A DNA stretch of 64,000 bases, taken from an uncultured Lutimaribacter sp. (GTDB lineage Bacteria > Pseudomonadota > Alphaproteobacteria > Rhodobacterales > Rhodobacteraceae). Of the stretch, positions 56,735 through 64,000 are shown piece after piece (the first letter of the stretch is position 1; every line of letters starts with the position of its first letter). The DNA is taken from NCBI GenBank assembly GCA_913061505.1, contig CAJXSO010000001.1:223519-287518 (forward strand), given 5' to 3'. The position numbers and the translations under genes were made by a program. The notes beneath the pieces were generated by a model, which was not told the DNA's origin, did no database searches, and saw only the letters and a program-made list of their open reading frames with translations.

Positions 56735-57503
56735 CTTGCACCTCGTCAGAATTGAACACTGTGCCACCGCCCAAATACACCTCTTGCACCCGTGGGTCGG
56801 TGCGCACCTCGGCCACGCTGCCATTGGCGATCAGCTGGCCACGGTTGAGCACCATGATACGGTGCGAATGGGCAAAAACCACATCCATGTCATGTTCGGT
56901 AAACAGCACAGATACGCCGCGCTCGCGCACGATATCGGCGGTCAGCTGCATCAAGCCCACGCGTTCACGCGGGGCCATGCCGGCGGTGGGCTCGTCCATC
57001 AACAGCACATCGGGGTCATGGGCCAGGGCGATGGCCAGCTCGAGCCTTTTGAGATCGCCATAGGCCAGCACCGCGCAATGGCGCTCGGCCTGATCGGCCA
57101 TGCCCACCATCTGCAACAGCGCCAGCGCCTCGGCGCGATACATGCGATGGGCATAGGGCAAGATGCTAAACACCTGCCGATGATGTGACAGCAGCGCCAT
57201 CTGCACGTTTTCGATCACCGTCATCGAGGAATAGGTCGCCGTAATCTGAAAGGTGCGCCCCACCCCCAGCCGCCAAATGCGCCGCGGCGACAGGCCGGTG
57301 ATATTTTGACCATTCAGATGCACAGTGCCCTTGGTGGGCGGCAACTGCCCCATCAACATGTTGAAACAGGTGCTTTTGCCGGCGCCATTGGGCCCGATCA
57401 ACGCCAGCAATTCGCCTTTGGCCAGGCTAAAGCTGACATCATCCACCGCCAAAATGCCCCCAAAAGATTTGGTCAGGCCGCGGGTTTCCAAAACTGCGGT
57501 CAT
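56727..57503 (-). CDS. livG: LIV-type ABC transporter ATP-binding protein (LivG)
   Basis: Second ATPase of the same importer, 258 residues. Walker A is GPNGAGKSTCFNM at about 37-49. The signature is unusual: LAYGDLKRLELAIAL replaces the LSGG form, as often in LivG. Walker B is VLLMDEPTAGMAP. The ATG at 57503 overlaps the permease stop codon by four bases. Confidence 0.93.
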   Translation of the reverse strand: MTAVLETRGLTKSFGGILAVDDVSFSLAKGELLALIGPNGAGKSTCFNMLMGQLPPTKGTVHLNGQNITGLSPRRIWRLGVGRTFQITATYSSMTVIENVQMALLSHHRQVFSILPYAHRMYRAEALALLQMVGMADQAERHCAVLAYGDLKRLELAIALAHDPDVLLMDEPTAGMAPRERVGLMQLTADIVRERGVSVLFTEHDMDVVFAHSHRIMVLNRGQLIANGSVAEVRTDPRVQEVYLGGGTVFNSDEVQDA

Positions 57504-59362
57504 TTCTGGTCCTCCGTCTGGCGCAACAGGCCCAGCCGCTCGCCTGCCTTGCGCAGCGAGCCCACGATGCCATCGGGCGCCAGAATAACCACGCCGATAA
57601 TCAGCAGGCCCAAGGCCAAACGCCAATATTCAAAACGCACCAGCACCTCTTCGACACCCTTAAAGAAGGCACCCCCCACCAGCCCGCCAGCCAGCGTTTT
57701 CACACCCCCCAAAAACACCACAATCAGCGCATCGAAACTGCGGGCGATTTCCAGCTCGTTCGGGAAAACACTGCCTTTTGAGAACACAAACAAGCCCCCC
57801 GCCAGCCCAGCGATCATACCGGCAAAGCCAAAGGCCAGCAGTTGCACGCGCTTGGTGTTGATGCCTGTGGCCTCGGCCTGGCGGGCGCTGTCGCGCGCGG
57901 CGCGCAGCGCATAGCCAAAGGGCGAATGCGCCACATGGCGCAGCGCCAGCATACCACCCACCGATAAAATCAGCGCAAAGTAGAAAAAGATCGTGGTGTC
58001 GTTTAGCCAATCAGCAGGCCAGATATTGACCAGCCCATCATCGCCGCCCGTCACATCGCCCCATTGGAACACCAAGCTCCAGATCAGCTGGGCAAAGGCC
58101 AGGGTGAGCATGGCAAAATACACCCCCGTCAGGCGCAAACACACCCAGCCAATCACCAGCGCCGCCAGCCCCGCACCGATGGGCGCCAAGACAAAGGCCA
58201 GCTCCATCGGTGATTGCGCATGCGTCACCATCAGCGCCGCCACATAGGCGCCACCGCCAAAATAGGCCGCATGCCCAAAGCTGACCAAGCCACCCAAGCC
58301 CAGCAGAAAATGCAGCGAGGCAGCAAAGAGGCAAAAGATCAAAATATCGGTCGCCAGAACCTGCGAAAAGCTAGAGCCATAAAGCGGCAGCGCCGCCAAG
58401 GCCGCAACGCCCGCCGCCACCAGCAGCCGCACTTGCAGGCCTGCGGGCTTGATCGGGCGCTCTGGCTCGCCCACTTGGCCATGCTCGCCCGCCACCTCTT
58501 CGCGGCCAAACAGCCCATAGGGGCGGATCATCAGCACCAGCACCATCACCACAAACATCAGCACCAATGTCGATTGCGGCAGATAGGTTACGCCAAAGAC
58601 GTTGAGCACCGAGATAATCACCGCCGCCAGATAGGCGCCCGGCAGCGACCCCATGCCACCAATCACCACCACCACGAAAACCGCCGTCAGAATGTTGAAA
58701 TCCATCATCAGATCAGCGCCACCTTTTGGCAGCTGCAGCGCCCCGCCCAAACCGGCCAGCGCCGTGCCCAGCGCAAAAACGCCCGTAAACAGCCACGCCT
58801 GGTTTACGCCCAGGGCGCCCACCATCTCGCGGTCTTGGGTGGCGGCGCGCACCAAAATACCCAGCCGGGTTTTGGTGATCAGATACCAAAGGCCCAGCGC
58901 CACAAAGGGGGTGATGACCAGCAAGGCGATGTCATATTTTGGAATAGGCTCGCCCAGAATAAACACCACGCCGCGCAGCCCCGGGGCACGCGGGCCCAGC
59001 AGGTCTTCGGGGCCCCAGATCATCAGCGCCAGATCCTGGATCACCAAGATCACGCCGAATGTGGCCACCAGCTGAAACAGCTCGGGCGCGCGGTAGACAG
59101 GGCGCAAAACCAGCATTTCCACGATCATGCCCAACAGGCCCACAGCCAGGCCCGCCAGCAAAATGGCCCCCCAAAACCCAACAGCCCCCGGCAACACCTG
59201 CATCAAGGTGTAGCCCACATAGGCGCCGATCATGTAAAACGAGCCATGGGCAAAATTGACAATGCGGGTCACGCCAAAGATCAGGCTAAGCCCCGATGCC
59301 ACCATGAAAAGGGCGCCCGCATTGGCAAGCCCTGTCAACAGCTGTGCGATGAACAGCCCCAT
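57500..59362 (-). CDS. Fused LivH-LivM branched-chain-type ABC permease
   Basis: A 620-residue permease combining both subunits of a LIV-type importer. Residues 1 to about 290 are LivH (GLSLIFGVTRIVNFAHGSFYMIGAY, RAATQDREMVGALGVN). Residues about 330-610 are LivM (HFLLGLGGLVSFGHAAYFGGGAY, RAARDSARQAEATGINTKR). A short hydrophilic linker with EEVAGEHGQVGEPERP joins them. About sixteen spans are expected in total. Fused permeases occur in some alphaproteobacterial systems. It is separated from the binding-protein gene by a terminator-like hairpin. Confidence 0.92.
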   Translation of the reverse strand: MGLFIAQLLTGLANAGALFMVASGLSLIFGVTRIVNFAHGSFYMIGAYVGYTLMQVLPGAVGFWGAILLAGLAVGLLGMIVEMLVLRPVYRAPELFQLVATFGVILVIQDLALMIWGPEDLLGPRAPGLRGVVFILGEPIPKYDIALLVITPFVALGLWYLITKTRLGILVRAATQDREMVGALGVNQAWLFTGVFALGTALAGLGGALQLPKGGADLMMDFNILTAVFVVVVIGGMGSLPGAYLAAVIISVLNVFGVTYLPQSTLVLMFVVMVLVLMIRPYGLFGREEVAGEHGQVGEPERPIKPAGLQVRLLVAAGVAALAALPLYGSSFSQVLATDILIFCLFAASLHFLLGLGGLVSFGHAAYFGGGAYVAALMVTHAQSPMELAFVLAPIGAGLAALVIGWVCLRLTGVYFAMLTLAFAQLIWSLVFQWGDVTGGDDGLVNIWPADWLNDTTIFFYFALILSVGGMLALRHVAHSPFGYALRAARDSARQAEATGINTKRVQLLAFGFAGMIAGLAGGLFVFSKGSVFPNELEIARSFDALIVVFLGGVKTLAGGLVGGAFFKGVEEVLVRFEYWRLALGLLIIGVVILAPDGIVGSLRKAGERLGLLRQTEDQK

Positions 59363-59396
59363 AATTCCCCCCAGTCAGGCAGGCGTGGAAAAAGAA

Positions 59397-59423
59397 AACA
59401 GCCCCCACAGTGCAGGGGCTGTT
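59397..59423 (-). terminator. Terminator/attenuator between binding protein and permease genes
   Basis: AACAGCCCC (59397-59405) and GGGGCTGTT (59415-59423) form a perfect 9-bp stem with a 9-nt loop. Read leftward, it is followed by TTTTCTTTTT. It lies 15 bp after the binding-protein stop codon and would lower transcription into the livHMGF part. Confidence 0.85.
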
Positions 59424-59438
59424 GGCCTCTGGTTTGGG

Positions 59439-60650
59439 TCAGTCGGTTTGCGGGCGCAGGGTGCGCACCACATCATCCGAGGGCAGGTAGTTGGCGCCAT
59501 CTTTATAGGCCCAATCCACCATCACGCCTTTGCCATCTTGCACCGTGGTGCGGCCCACATAGGCGCCCATGGTCGATTGATGATCGATCGCACGATAGGT
59601 GATCTGGCCCATCGGGGTATCGACATTCAGGCCTTTGAACGCGGCGCGAATGGCATCGGTTTCTGTCGAGCCGGCTTTTTCCAGCACTGCGGCGATGGAT
59701 TGCGCCGTCATATAGCCCACGATCGAGCCCAGGCGGGGGTAGTCATTCCAGCGGGCCTGATAGGCATCGACAAAGGTTTTGCCCGGCCCATCGGTGATGG
59801 CATACCAAGGATAGCCCGTCACGATCCAGCCTTCGGGGGCTTCGGCGCCCAGCGGATCCAGGTATTCCGGCTCGCCCGACAGCAGCCCCAAAACCGTGCG
59901 GTTTTGGAACAGCCCACGGTCGCCCCCTTCGCGCACCAGCTTGGCCAAATCGGGGCCAAAGGTGACGTTGTAAATGGCATCGGGCTTGGCGCGTTCCAGC
60001 GCCTGCACCTCGGCACCGGCATCGATTTTGAACAGCGCGGGCCACTGTTCGGCCACGAATTCTGCATCGGGCTGCAGGCGCAGCAGGTTTTCCTTGAACG
60101 CGGCCACAGCATCTTTGCCATAGGCATAGTTTGGCGCGATGGTGGCATAGCGTTTTGCCCCGGTTTTCGCCGCCTCTTCCGCCAGCATCGCCGCCTGCAT
60201 ATAGGTCGAGCTGCGCAAGCGGAACGTATAGGCATTGCCCGACGCCCAGGTGATCGAATCTGCCAGCGGTTCAGAGGCCAGATAGACATAGCCCTTTTCC
60301 GCCGCCAGCGAGGAAATGGCCAAGCCCACATTCGACAAGATCGTGCCAGTCAGCATCACCGCGCCATCGCGCGTCATCAGCTCTTCGGCGATTTTGACCG
60401 CTTCGCTGGGCTTGCCCTGATCGTCGCGGTAGATGAATTCAAGCGGGCGGCCCAACACACCACCGGCTGCGTTGATTTCCTCGAGCGCCAGTTCGATGCC
60501 GTTTTTATACGGCTCGGCAAAGGCAGCCATGCGTTTATAGTGGTTGATCTCGCCAATTTTGATAGGATCAGCCGCAAAACTGGCCACAGGTGTCAGCGCC
60601 AGCGCCGCAGCCCCCATCAGGCCTTTTAGGAAAGTTTTCCGTTTCATCAT
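59439..60650 (-). CDS. LIV-type ABC transporter substrate-binding protein
   Basis: Periplasmic type I binding protein of 403 residues. A signal peptide covers about residues 1-27 (KGLMGAAALALTPVASFAA). The Peripla_BP_6 fold is clear from IKIGEINHYKRMAAFAEPYKNGIELALEEINAAGG (in parts) and the GTILSNVGLAISSLAAEKG lobe. Two ATGs, 60650 and 60647, follow GAGGG. It lies 40 bp downstream of the Rieske oxygenase gene in the same operon, so its ligand is probably the oxygenase substrate or a related compound. Confidence 0.93.
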   Translation of the reverse strand: MMKRKTFLKGLMGAAALALTPVASFAADPIKIGEINHYKRMAAFAEPYKNGIELALEEINAAGGVLGRPLEFIYRDDQGKPSEAVKIAEELMTRDGAVMLTGTILSNVGLAISSLAAEKGYVYLASEPLADSITWASGNAYTFRLRSSTYMQAAMLAEEAAKTGAKRYATIAPNYAYGKDAVAAFKENLLRLQPDAEFVAEQWPALFKIDAGAEVQALERAKPDAIYNVTFGPDLAKLVREGGDRGLFQNRTVLGLLSGEPEYLDPLGAEAPEGWIVTGYPWYAITDGPGKTFVDAYQARWNDYPRLGSIVGYMTAQSIAAVLEKAGSTETDAIRAAFKGLNVDTPMGQITYRAIDHQSTMGAYVGRTTVQDGKGVMVDWAYKDGANYLPSDDVVRTLRPQTD

Positions 60651-60689
60651 TTTCCCTCTCTGTTGTCTCTGGTTGCTTTGCCCTTCGCC

Positions 60690-61757
60690 TTAATCCAGCT
60701 GGACAAATGTTGGCCTTTCCGGCTCTCCAAGGTCTTCTATTGCCTCGGCTTCTATTAGGTCGCGAATACGCTTGCGATACACATTTGGTGCCTTGTCGAT
60801 GGCAATGCGGATCGGTTTGCGCTTTTGCGGTCGCTGCTCTTCAATATGGATGGCCTCTAACACCTCTTTATCTTCGGCAAAGGCCACGCGGAACATCGCA
60901 TCCATCTGCGCCGACGCTTCGTGATCGCCCACAGCCGTGTTGCGCAGGTGCATCCAGTGATCGATGGTGTAATCTTCGGTCACAGGGGTGACGAAATGCA
61001 GCGCAAAGATGCGCACGCCTTCGCCGCGGTTTTCCTCGGGCAGGTTCAACGCGGCATCGGCACTGCCAAAATCGATCACCGCGGTGGATGGCAGATGCAG
61101 GTAGTAGTAATGCCAGCGATCCACATTGCCGCTGAACCCACCGAATTTCTGGAAAAACCCAACCGGCGGCGCATTGCGTATCCACCGCCAGGCGGCGATC
61201 ACCTCGCCGCTGGTTGAGACATGCACCGGCACATCTTCGGATGCCGCGCTGCCCAGCGTGGTGGGATGCACGAAGCTGACATGCGCGGGATCGACCAGGT
61301 TTTCAGCCACGTTCAGGTAATGGCCCCGAATATGCAGCCCGTCGCCATGGTGCACATGCCAGTTGGGATCAGAAAATTCTGGCATGTCGAAAATTTTGCT
61401 GGTGTCAGCCTTGGCCGGATCGCCCATCCAAACCCATACGATGCCGTGGCGTTCCTGCACCGGGTAGGCATCGACATAGGCGCTTTTGGGCAGGTTGTCT
61501 TGGCCCGGCACACGCACGCATTTGCCATCGCGCCCAAAGGTCATGCCGTGATAGCCGCATTGTATGGTGTCGCCGATCCGCTTGCCGCGCGACAGGGGCA
61601 GTAATTTATGCGGGCAGCGATCTTCTAGCGCCACCAAGGCACCGTCGCTGGCGCGGAAAAAAACCAATGTCTCGCCCACGATTGTAAGCGCCCGCAGCGC
61701 CCCGTCAAAATCGCGCGACCACCCTGCGACATACCAGGCATTTTTCACAAAGCTCAT
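60690..61757 (-). CDS. VanA-type Rieske non-heme iron oxygenase (terminal component)
   Basis: A 355-residue aromatic-ring or O/N-demethylating oxygenase of the VanA/Rieske family. The [2Fe-2S] motif is C48-P-H50 and C67-GY-H70, and the mononuclear iron site is D156-X2-H159-X4-H164. The MSFVKNAWYVAGW N-terminus is VanA-like. A reductase partner such as VanB is not encoded in the window. The ATG at 61757 gives the typical start; an upstream in-frame ATG at 61787 lies closer to the operator. It leads an operon with a LIV-type importer and faces a MarR gene. Substrate is unknown; aromatic ethers and methylated amines are both possible. Confidence 0.9.
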   Translation of the reverse strand: MSFVKNAWYVAGWSRDFDGALRALTIVGETLVFFRASDGALVALEDRCPHKLLPLSRGKRIGDTIQCGYHGMTFGRDGKCVRVPGQDNLPKSAYVDAYPVQERHGIVWVWMGDPAKADTSKIFDMPEFSDPNWHVHHGDGLHIRGHYLNVAENLVDPAHVSFVHPTTLGSAASEDVPVHVSTSGEVIAAWRWIRNAPPVGFFQKFGGFSGNVDRWHYYYLHLPSTAVIDFGSADAALNLPEENRGEGVRIFALHFVTPVTEDYTIDHWMHLRNTAVGDHEASAQMDAMFRVAFAEDKEVLEAIHIEEQRPQKRKPIRIAIDKAPNVYRKRIRDLIEAEAIEDLGEPERPTFVQLD

Positions 61758-61821
61758 GGCGAACCTGCCCCTGCTGTCTACGGGCAAACCACATTGCCCT
61801 AGGGTCAGTGGGCACCAAAAT

Positions 61822-61841
61822 ATTGTTTGCTGTCAAACAAT
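61822..61841. promoter_or_regulatory. Perfect inverted repeat, candidate MarR operator
   Basis: ATTGTTTG (61822-61829) and CAAACAAT (61834-61841) are perfect complements around CTGT. MarR regulators typically bind 16-20 bp dyads of this kind. It sits between the divergent Rieske and MarR genes, 64 bp and 81 bp from their starts. On the minus strand it includes a TTGACA that could be a -35 box. Confidence 0.75.
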
Positions 61842-61922
61842 TTTTTCAGGAAAGCATCGGAAAGATGGACCAAGGGCAACTTTCGTGAAAAACTAGCACC
61901 AAGCAGGGACCACAGGACCACA

Positions 61923-62345
61923 ATGACCGCAGCAGAGCAACACCCCTACCAGCTAGAAGACCAGATCGGTTTCAAATTGCGGCTGGCAAACCAGCGCCAC
62001 CTTGAACTTTTTGCGCGCATGATGCCGCAGGTCACACCAACGCAATTTGCGATTCTCGCAAGGCTGCGCGAAACGGGCCCGATGTCGCAAAACCACCTGG
62101 GGCGGTTGGTGGGCATGGATGCCGCCACCACCAAGGGCGTGATTGACCGGCTGAAAACCAAAGGGTTGGTTGAAAGCCGGCGCAACGAAACCGATATGCG
62201 CCGGCTTGATATTTCGCTGAGCGCGGCAGGCGCGGTTTTTGTGGAAGACGCGGTTGAAACCGCCCGCGATATCACCCAAGCGACCTTGCGCAACCTAACC
62301 CCGCGGGAGCAAGAGCGGCTGCTGGCGCTGCTTGACAAGCTGTAG
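61923..62345 (+). CDS. MarR family transcriptional regulator
   Basis: A 140-residue winged-helix regulator of the MarR family. The recognition helix region is MSQNHLGRLVGMDAATTKGVIDRLKTKGLVESRRNETDMRR, of which TKGVIDRLKTKGLVESRR at about 67-84 is the core. MarR proteins usually repress a divergent operon until an aromatic or related ligand binds. It is divergent from the Rieske/LIV operon with a perfect 20-bp dyad between them, so it probably controls that operon and itself. Confidence 0.92.
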   Translation: MTAAEQHPYQLEDQIGFKLRLANQRHLELFARMMPQVTPTQFAILARLRETGPMSQNHLGRLVGMDAATTKGVIDRLKTKGLVESRRNETDMRRLDISLSAAGAVFVEDAVETARDITQATLRNLTPREQERLLALLDKL

Positions 62346-62471
62346 GGGTTTAAAGCGACGGGCAAAAACCGGCCTCAGGCCAGCGTCGCAGATACCGCGA
62401 TGCAGCTATGCATGCGGTTGGCGGGCAATCAACACAAGCGGCGCGTCAGCGCGCAGCGCCGCCCCGGGGCA

Positions 62472-62499
62472 GCCACCTAGGGGCGGCCACCTAGGGGCG
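62472..62499 (+). repeat. Tandem 14-bp duplication
   Basis: GCCACCTAGGGGCG occurs twice in direct tandem (62472-62485 and 62486-62499) in the 192-bp gap between the MarR gene and the convergent NmrA-type gene. A GC-rich hairpin-prone region surrounds it. No gene was recognised in this gap. Confidence 0.6.
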
Positions 62500-62537
62500 G
62501 CAAAAGGCGGGGTGCGCGCACGCCCCCGCAGGTGGCC

Positions 62538-63383
62538 TTAGCCAATCGCGGCGGCGACCACCTTGGAAAGCGGCGTCGTCGGGCGGCCGATCAGGGCCGA
62601 TAGCTGCGTATCTTCATCAAACAGCACCCCCTTTGCGGCCTCGGCATCGCAATGGGCCAGAAATCCCGCCAGATCGGCAGGCAGGCCCGCGCCGCTGAGC
62701 GCCGCGGCATAGTCGGCCTCGGGCATGTCGATGTAAGGCACCTCTTTGCCCACTTGCGCAGAAAGCGTGGCCGCCAGTTCGGCCAGGGTAAAGCTTTCAT
62801 CGCCGGACAGTTCATAGGTTTTGCCCTGAAGACCCGCATCCAGAAGAACGGCGGCGGCGGCCTCGGCATAATCTTGGCGCGCCGCCGCCGAGATCTGCCC
62901 ATCCTTGGCAGCCCCGATCAGGGCGTTGTGTTCCAGCGCCGCGGGCAGGCCCATGGCGTAGTTTTCTGTATACCAGCCATTGCGCAGCACGGTATGGCCG
63001 ATGCCCGACGCGGCCAACAGCTTTTCCGTCTCGACATGCTCTGCGGCAAGGCCAAGCGTGCTGTGGGGCGCCTTCAGAAGGCTGGTATATACGATATGGC
63101 GAACCCCGGCGGCCTTGGCGGCTGCGATCACAGCGCCATGTTGCGCCACACGGCGGCCGATGTCGCTGCCCGAGATCAGCAGCAGCGTGTCGATCCCCTC
63201 TAGCGCGGCGGCAAGGGTTTCGGGGGCGTCATAATCGAACAGGCGCGCCGGCACGCCCAAATCTGCGGCCTTGTCCAAAGCGCGGGCCAGCGCGACGATG
63301 CCGCCCGGTGCAGTCTTGGTTTTCAGGGTGTTGATCACAAGGCGGCCAAGCTGGCCAGTTGCGCCGGTGATTGCAAGGGTCAT
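62538..63383 (-). CDS. NmrA/SDR-type NAD(P)H:quinone oxidoreductase (QorB-like)
   Basis: A 281-residue atypical short-chain dehydrogenase close to QorB/YtfG. The NAD(P)-binding motif is ITGATGQLGRLV at about residues 4-15, and HIVYTSLLKAP and TVLRNGWYTENY are typical of the NmrA/QOR2 group. It probably reduces quinones, in defence against quinone stress. It is divergent from an HxlR regulator, the same arrangement as qorB with its regulator elsewhere. The ATG at 63383 is chosen over the upstream in-frame start at 63440, which runs into the operator dyad. Confidence 0.9.
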   Translation of the reverse strand: MTLAITGATGQLGRLVINTLKTKTAPGGIVALARALDKAADLGVPARLFDYDAPETLAAALEGIDTLLLISGSDIGRRVAQHGAVIAAAKAAGVRHIVYTSLLKAPHSTLGLAAEHVETEKLLAASGIGHTVLRNGWYTENYAMGLPAALEHNALIGAAKDGQISAAARQDYAEAAAAVLLDAGLQGKTYELSGDESFTLAELAATLSAQVGKEVPYIDMPEADYAAALSGAGLPADLAGFLAHCDAEAAKGVLFDEDTQLSALIGRPTTPLSKVVAAAIG

Positions 63384-63430
63384 GGTGTATCTTTCTGCTT
63401 CTGGTTGCGATGGCAGAGAGTTAGGCGCTT

Positions 63431-63449
63431 TACTTACCAATAGTAAGTA
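63431..63449. promoter_or_regulatory. Perfect dyad, candidate HxlR operator
   Basis: TACTTAC (63431-63437) and GTAAGTA (63443-63449) are perfect inverted arms around CAATA, followed by GTACGTAC-like bases. HxlR/YodB-type regulators bind TACT-N7-AGTA-like dyads. It lies between the divergent quinone reductase and HxlR genes, 47 bp from the former's start and 39 bp from the latter's. Confidence 0.7.
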
Positions 63450-63488
63450 CGTACATTTTTGTTAGTTTAAATTTTTTCCGAGGTCCCC

Positions 63489-63878
63489 ATGCCAAAACTC
63501 AGCGATGCCGTCCGGTCGGGCCAGCTGGTGGGCAACCTGCAAGCACAGGAATGCCCATCGCGCGATATTCTCAAACATGTCACCGGCCGCTGGGCCGTTT
63601 TGACACTGATCGCCCTGCAGGGGCGCACGGTCCGCTTTGCCGCGCTTCGGCGAACGATTGGCGGGGTCAGCGACCGAATGCTTACACAGACGCTGCAAAC
63701 GCTAGAGGCAGACGGCTTCGTGCATCGGCAGGCCTTTAATGTCGTGCCACCGCATGTGGAATATAGCCTAACCCCGATGGGCGAAGAGGTGGCACACCAT
63801 GTGCGCGTGCTGGCCGATTGGATCGAAGACAACACCAGCACAATCCTATCAACGCGCGAAAAGATTGCAGCAGAGTGA
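63489..63878 (+). CDS. HxlR family transcriptional regulator
   Basis: A 129-residue winged-helix regulator of the HxlR family. The family signature CPSRDILKHVTGRWAVLTLIALQGRTVRFAALRR is at about residues 22-55 (conserved Cys22), followed by IGGVSDRMLTQTLQTLEADGFVHR. HxlR members with an N-terminal Cys often sense quinones or electrophiles by thiol modification, consistent with the divergent quinone reductase gene. The ATG at 63489 follows CCGAGG. Confidence 0.93.
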   Translation: MPKLSDAVRSGQLVGNLQAQECPSRDILKHVTGRWAVLTLIALQGRTVRFAALRRTIGGVSDRMLTQTLQTLEADGFVHRQAFNVVPPHVEYSLTPMGEEVAHHVRVLADWIEDNTSTILSTREKIAAE

Positions 63879-63895
63879 CCAGCCCTAACCGGGCA

Positions 63896-63939
63896 GCCCC
63901 CCGTGCAAAGCCGCCGATCACGCGACGCGGGCGGGGGGC
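63896..63939. terminator. Possible hairpin terminator between convergent genes
   Basis: GCCCCCCG (63896-63903) pairs with CGGGGGGC (63932-63939), a perfect 8-bp stem with a 28-nt loop, between the HxlR gene and the convergent gene at the window edge. No U-run is seen on either side. Confidence 0.35.
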
Positions 63940-63943
63940 GCCT

Positions 63944-64000
63944 TTAGCGCAGCCCGTCTTTACCTTCGGCTTCGGCATGGGTCAGCCCGCCCACACGCGG
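63944..64000 (-). CDS. C-terminal fragment of an unidentified protein at window edge
   Basis: A minus-strand frame runs from the window edge to a TAA at 63944-63946 and encodes 18 residues ending AEAEGKDGLR. The downstream hairpin and the convergent layout suggest a real gene end, but the fragment is too short to identify. Confidence 0.3.
   Translation of the reverse strand, partial: PRVGGLTHAEAEGKDGLR

Overview
The window looks like a chromosomal segment of a high-GC alphaproteobacterium of the Rhodobacterales (Roseobacter/Rhodobacter group). The support is gene content and order: atpHAGDC as a separate F1 operon, hisC-tyrA, an ExbB-like/OmpA pair, DUF2125, DUF1285, DUF2161, a TIGR01459-type HAD protein, a Hint-domain protein, and groSL behind a CIRCE element. 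Genes are densely packed, with many ATGA/TGATG overlaps. The longest stretch without a gene is about 295 bp (41630-41924). I saw no rRNA, tRNA, CRISPR array, insertion sequence or prophage.

0.1-14.3 kb: after zapE comes a near-complete carbon-phosphorus lyase locus for phosphonate use. phnCDE1E2 encodes the ABC importer, followed by a hexapeptide acyltransferase and, convergently, phnM1. A divergent region then separates phnF (repressor) and phnM1 from phnGHIJKL and a phnN-phnM gene that reads as one open frame. PhnCDE imports phosphonates, PhnGHI(L) couples them to ATP, PhnM removes diphosphate, PhnJ cleaves the C-P bond, and PhnN recycles ribose bisphosphate to PRPP. PhnP, needed between PhnJ and PhnN, is not in the window. 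Pho-box-like 11-bp repeats precede phnC and phnG, which suggests control by phosphate starvation.

14.3-25.8 kb: a minus-strand MoxR / DUF58 / BatA-DUF4159 / large membrane-protein operon, a DUF1285 gene, two EamA transporters, and groSL.

25.8-36.7 kb: mostly housekeeping and small-molecule metabolism: DUF2161, ppaC, a VOC protein, a HAD phosphatase, a MaoC hydratase, a Tat-exported amine oxidase, ribF, a YcgN-like protein, threonine aldolase, an alpha/beta hydrolase, an HCCA-isomerase-like protein, prs and a small H-type lectin.

36.7-54.7 kb: the F1-ATPase operon, a SAM methyltransferase, gloB, clpA, an M23 peptidase, a MotA/OmpA-type envelope pair, a gamma-glutamylcyclotransferase, DUF2125, tyrA-hisC and rpsD.

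54.8-64 kb: a Hint-domain protein, then a catabolic-looking minus-strand operon (Rieske oxygenase, LIV-type substrate-binding protein, fused LivHM permease, LivG, LivF). A divergent MarR gene faces it across a perfect 20-bp inverted repeat. An HxlR regulator and an NmrA-type quinone reductase form another divergent pair around a perfect dyad. The right edge holds the 3' tail of an unidentified gene.

The most unusual points are the in-frame PhnN-PhnM fusion in a locus that also has a second, diverged PhnM; the Pho-like repeat arrays; the oversized second PhnE; and the MarR/Rieske/LIV operon of unknown substrate with no reductase partner.
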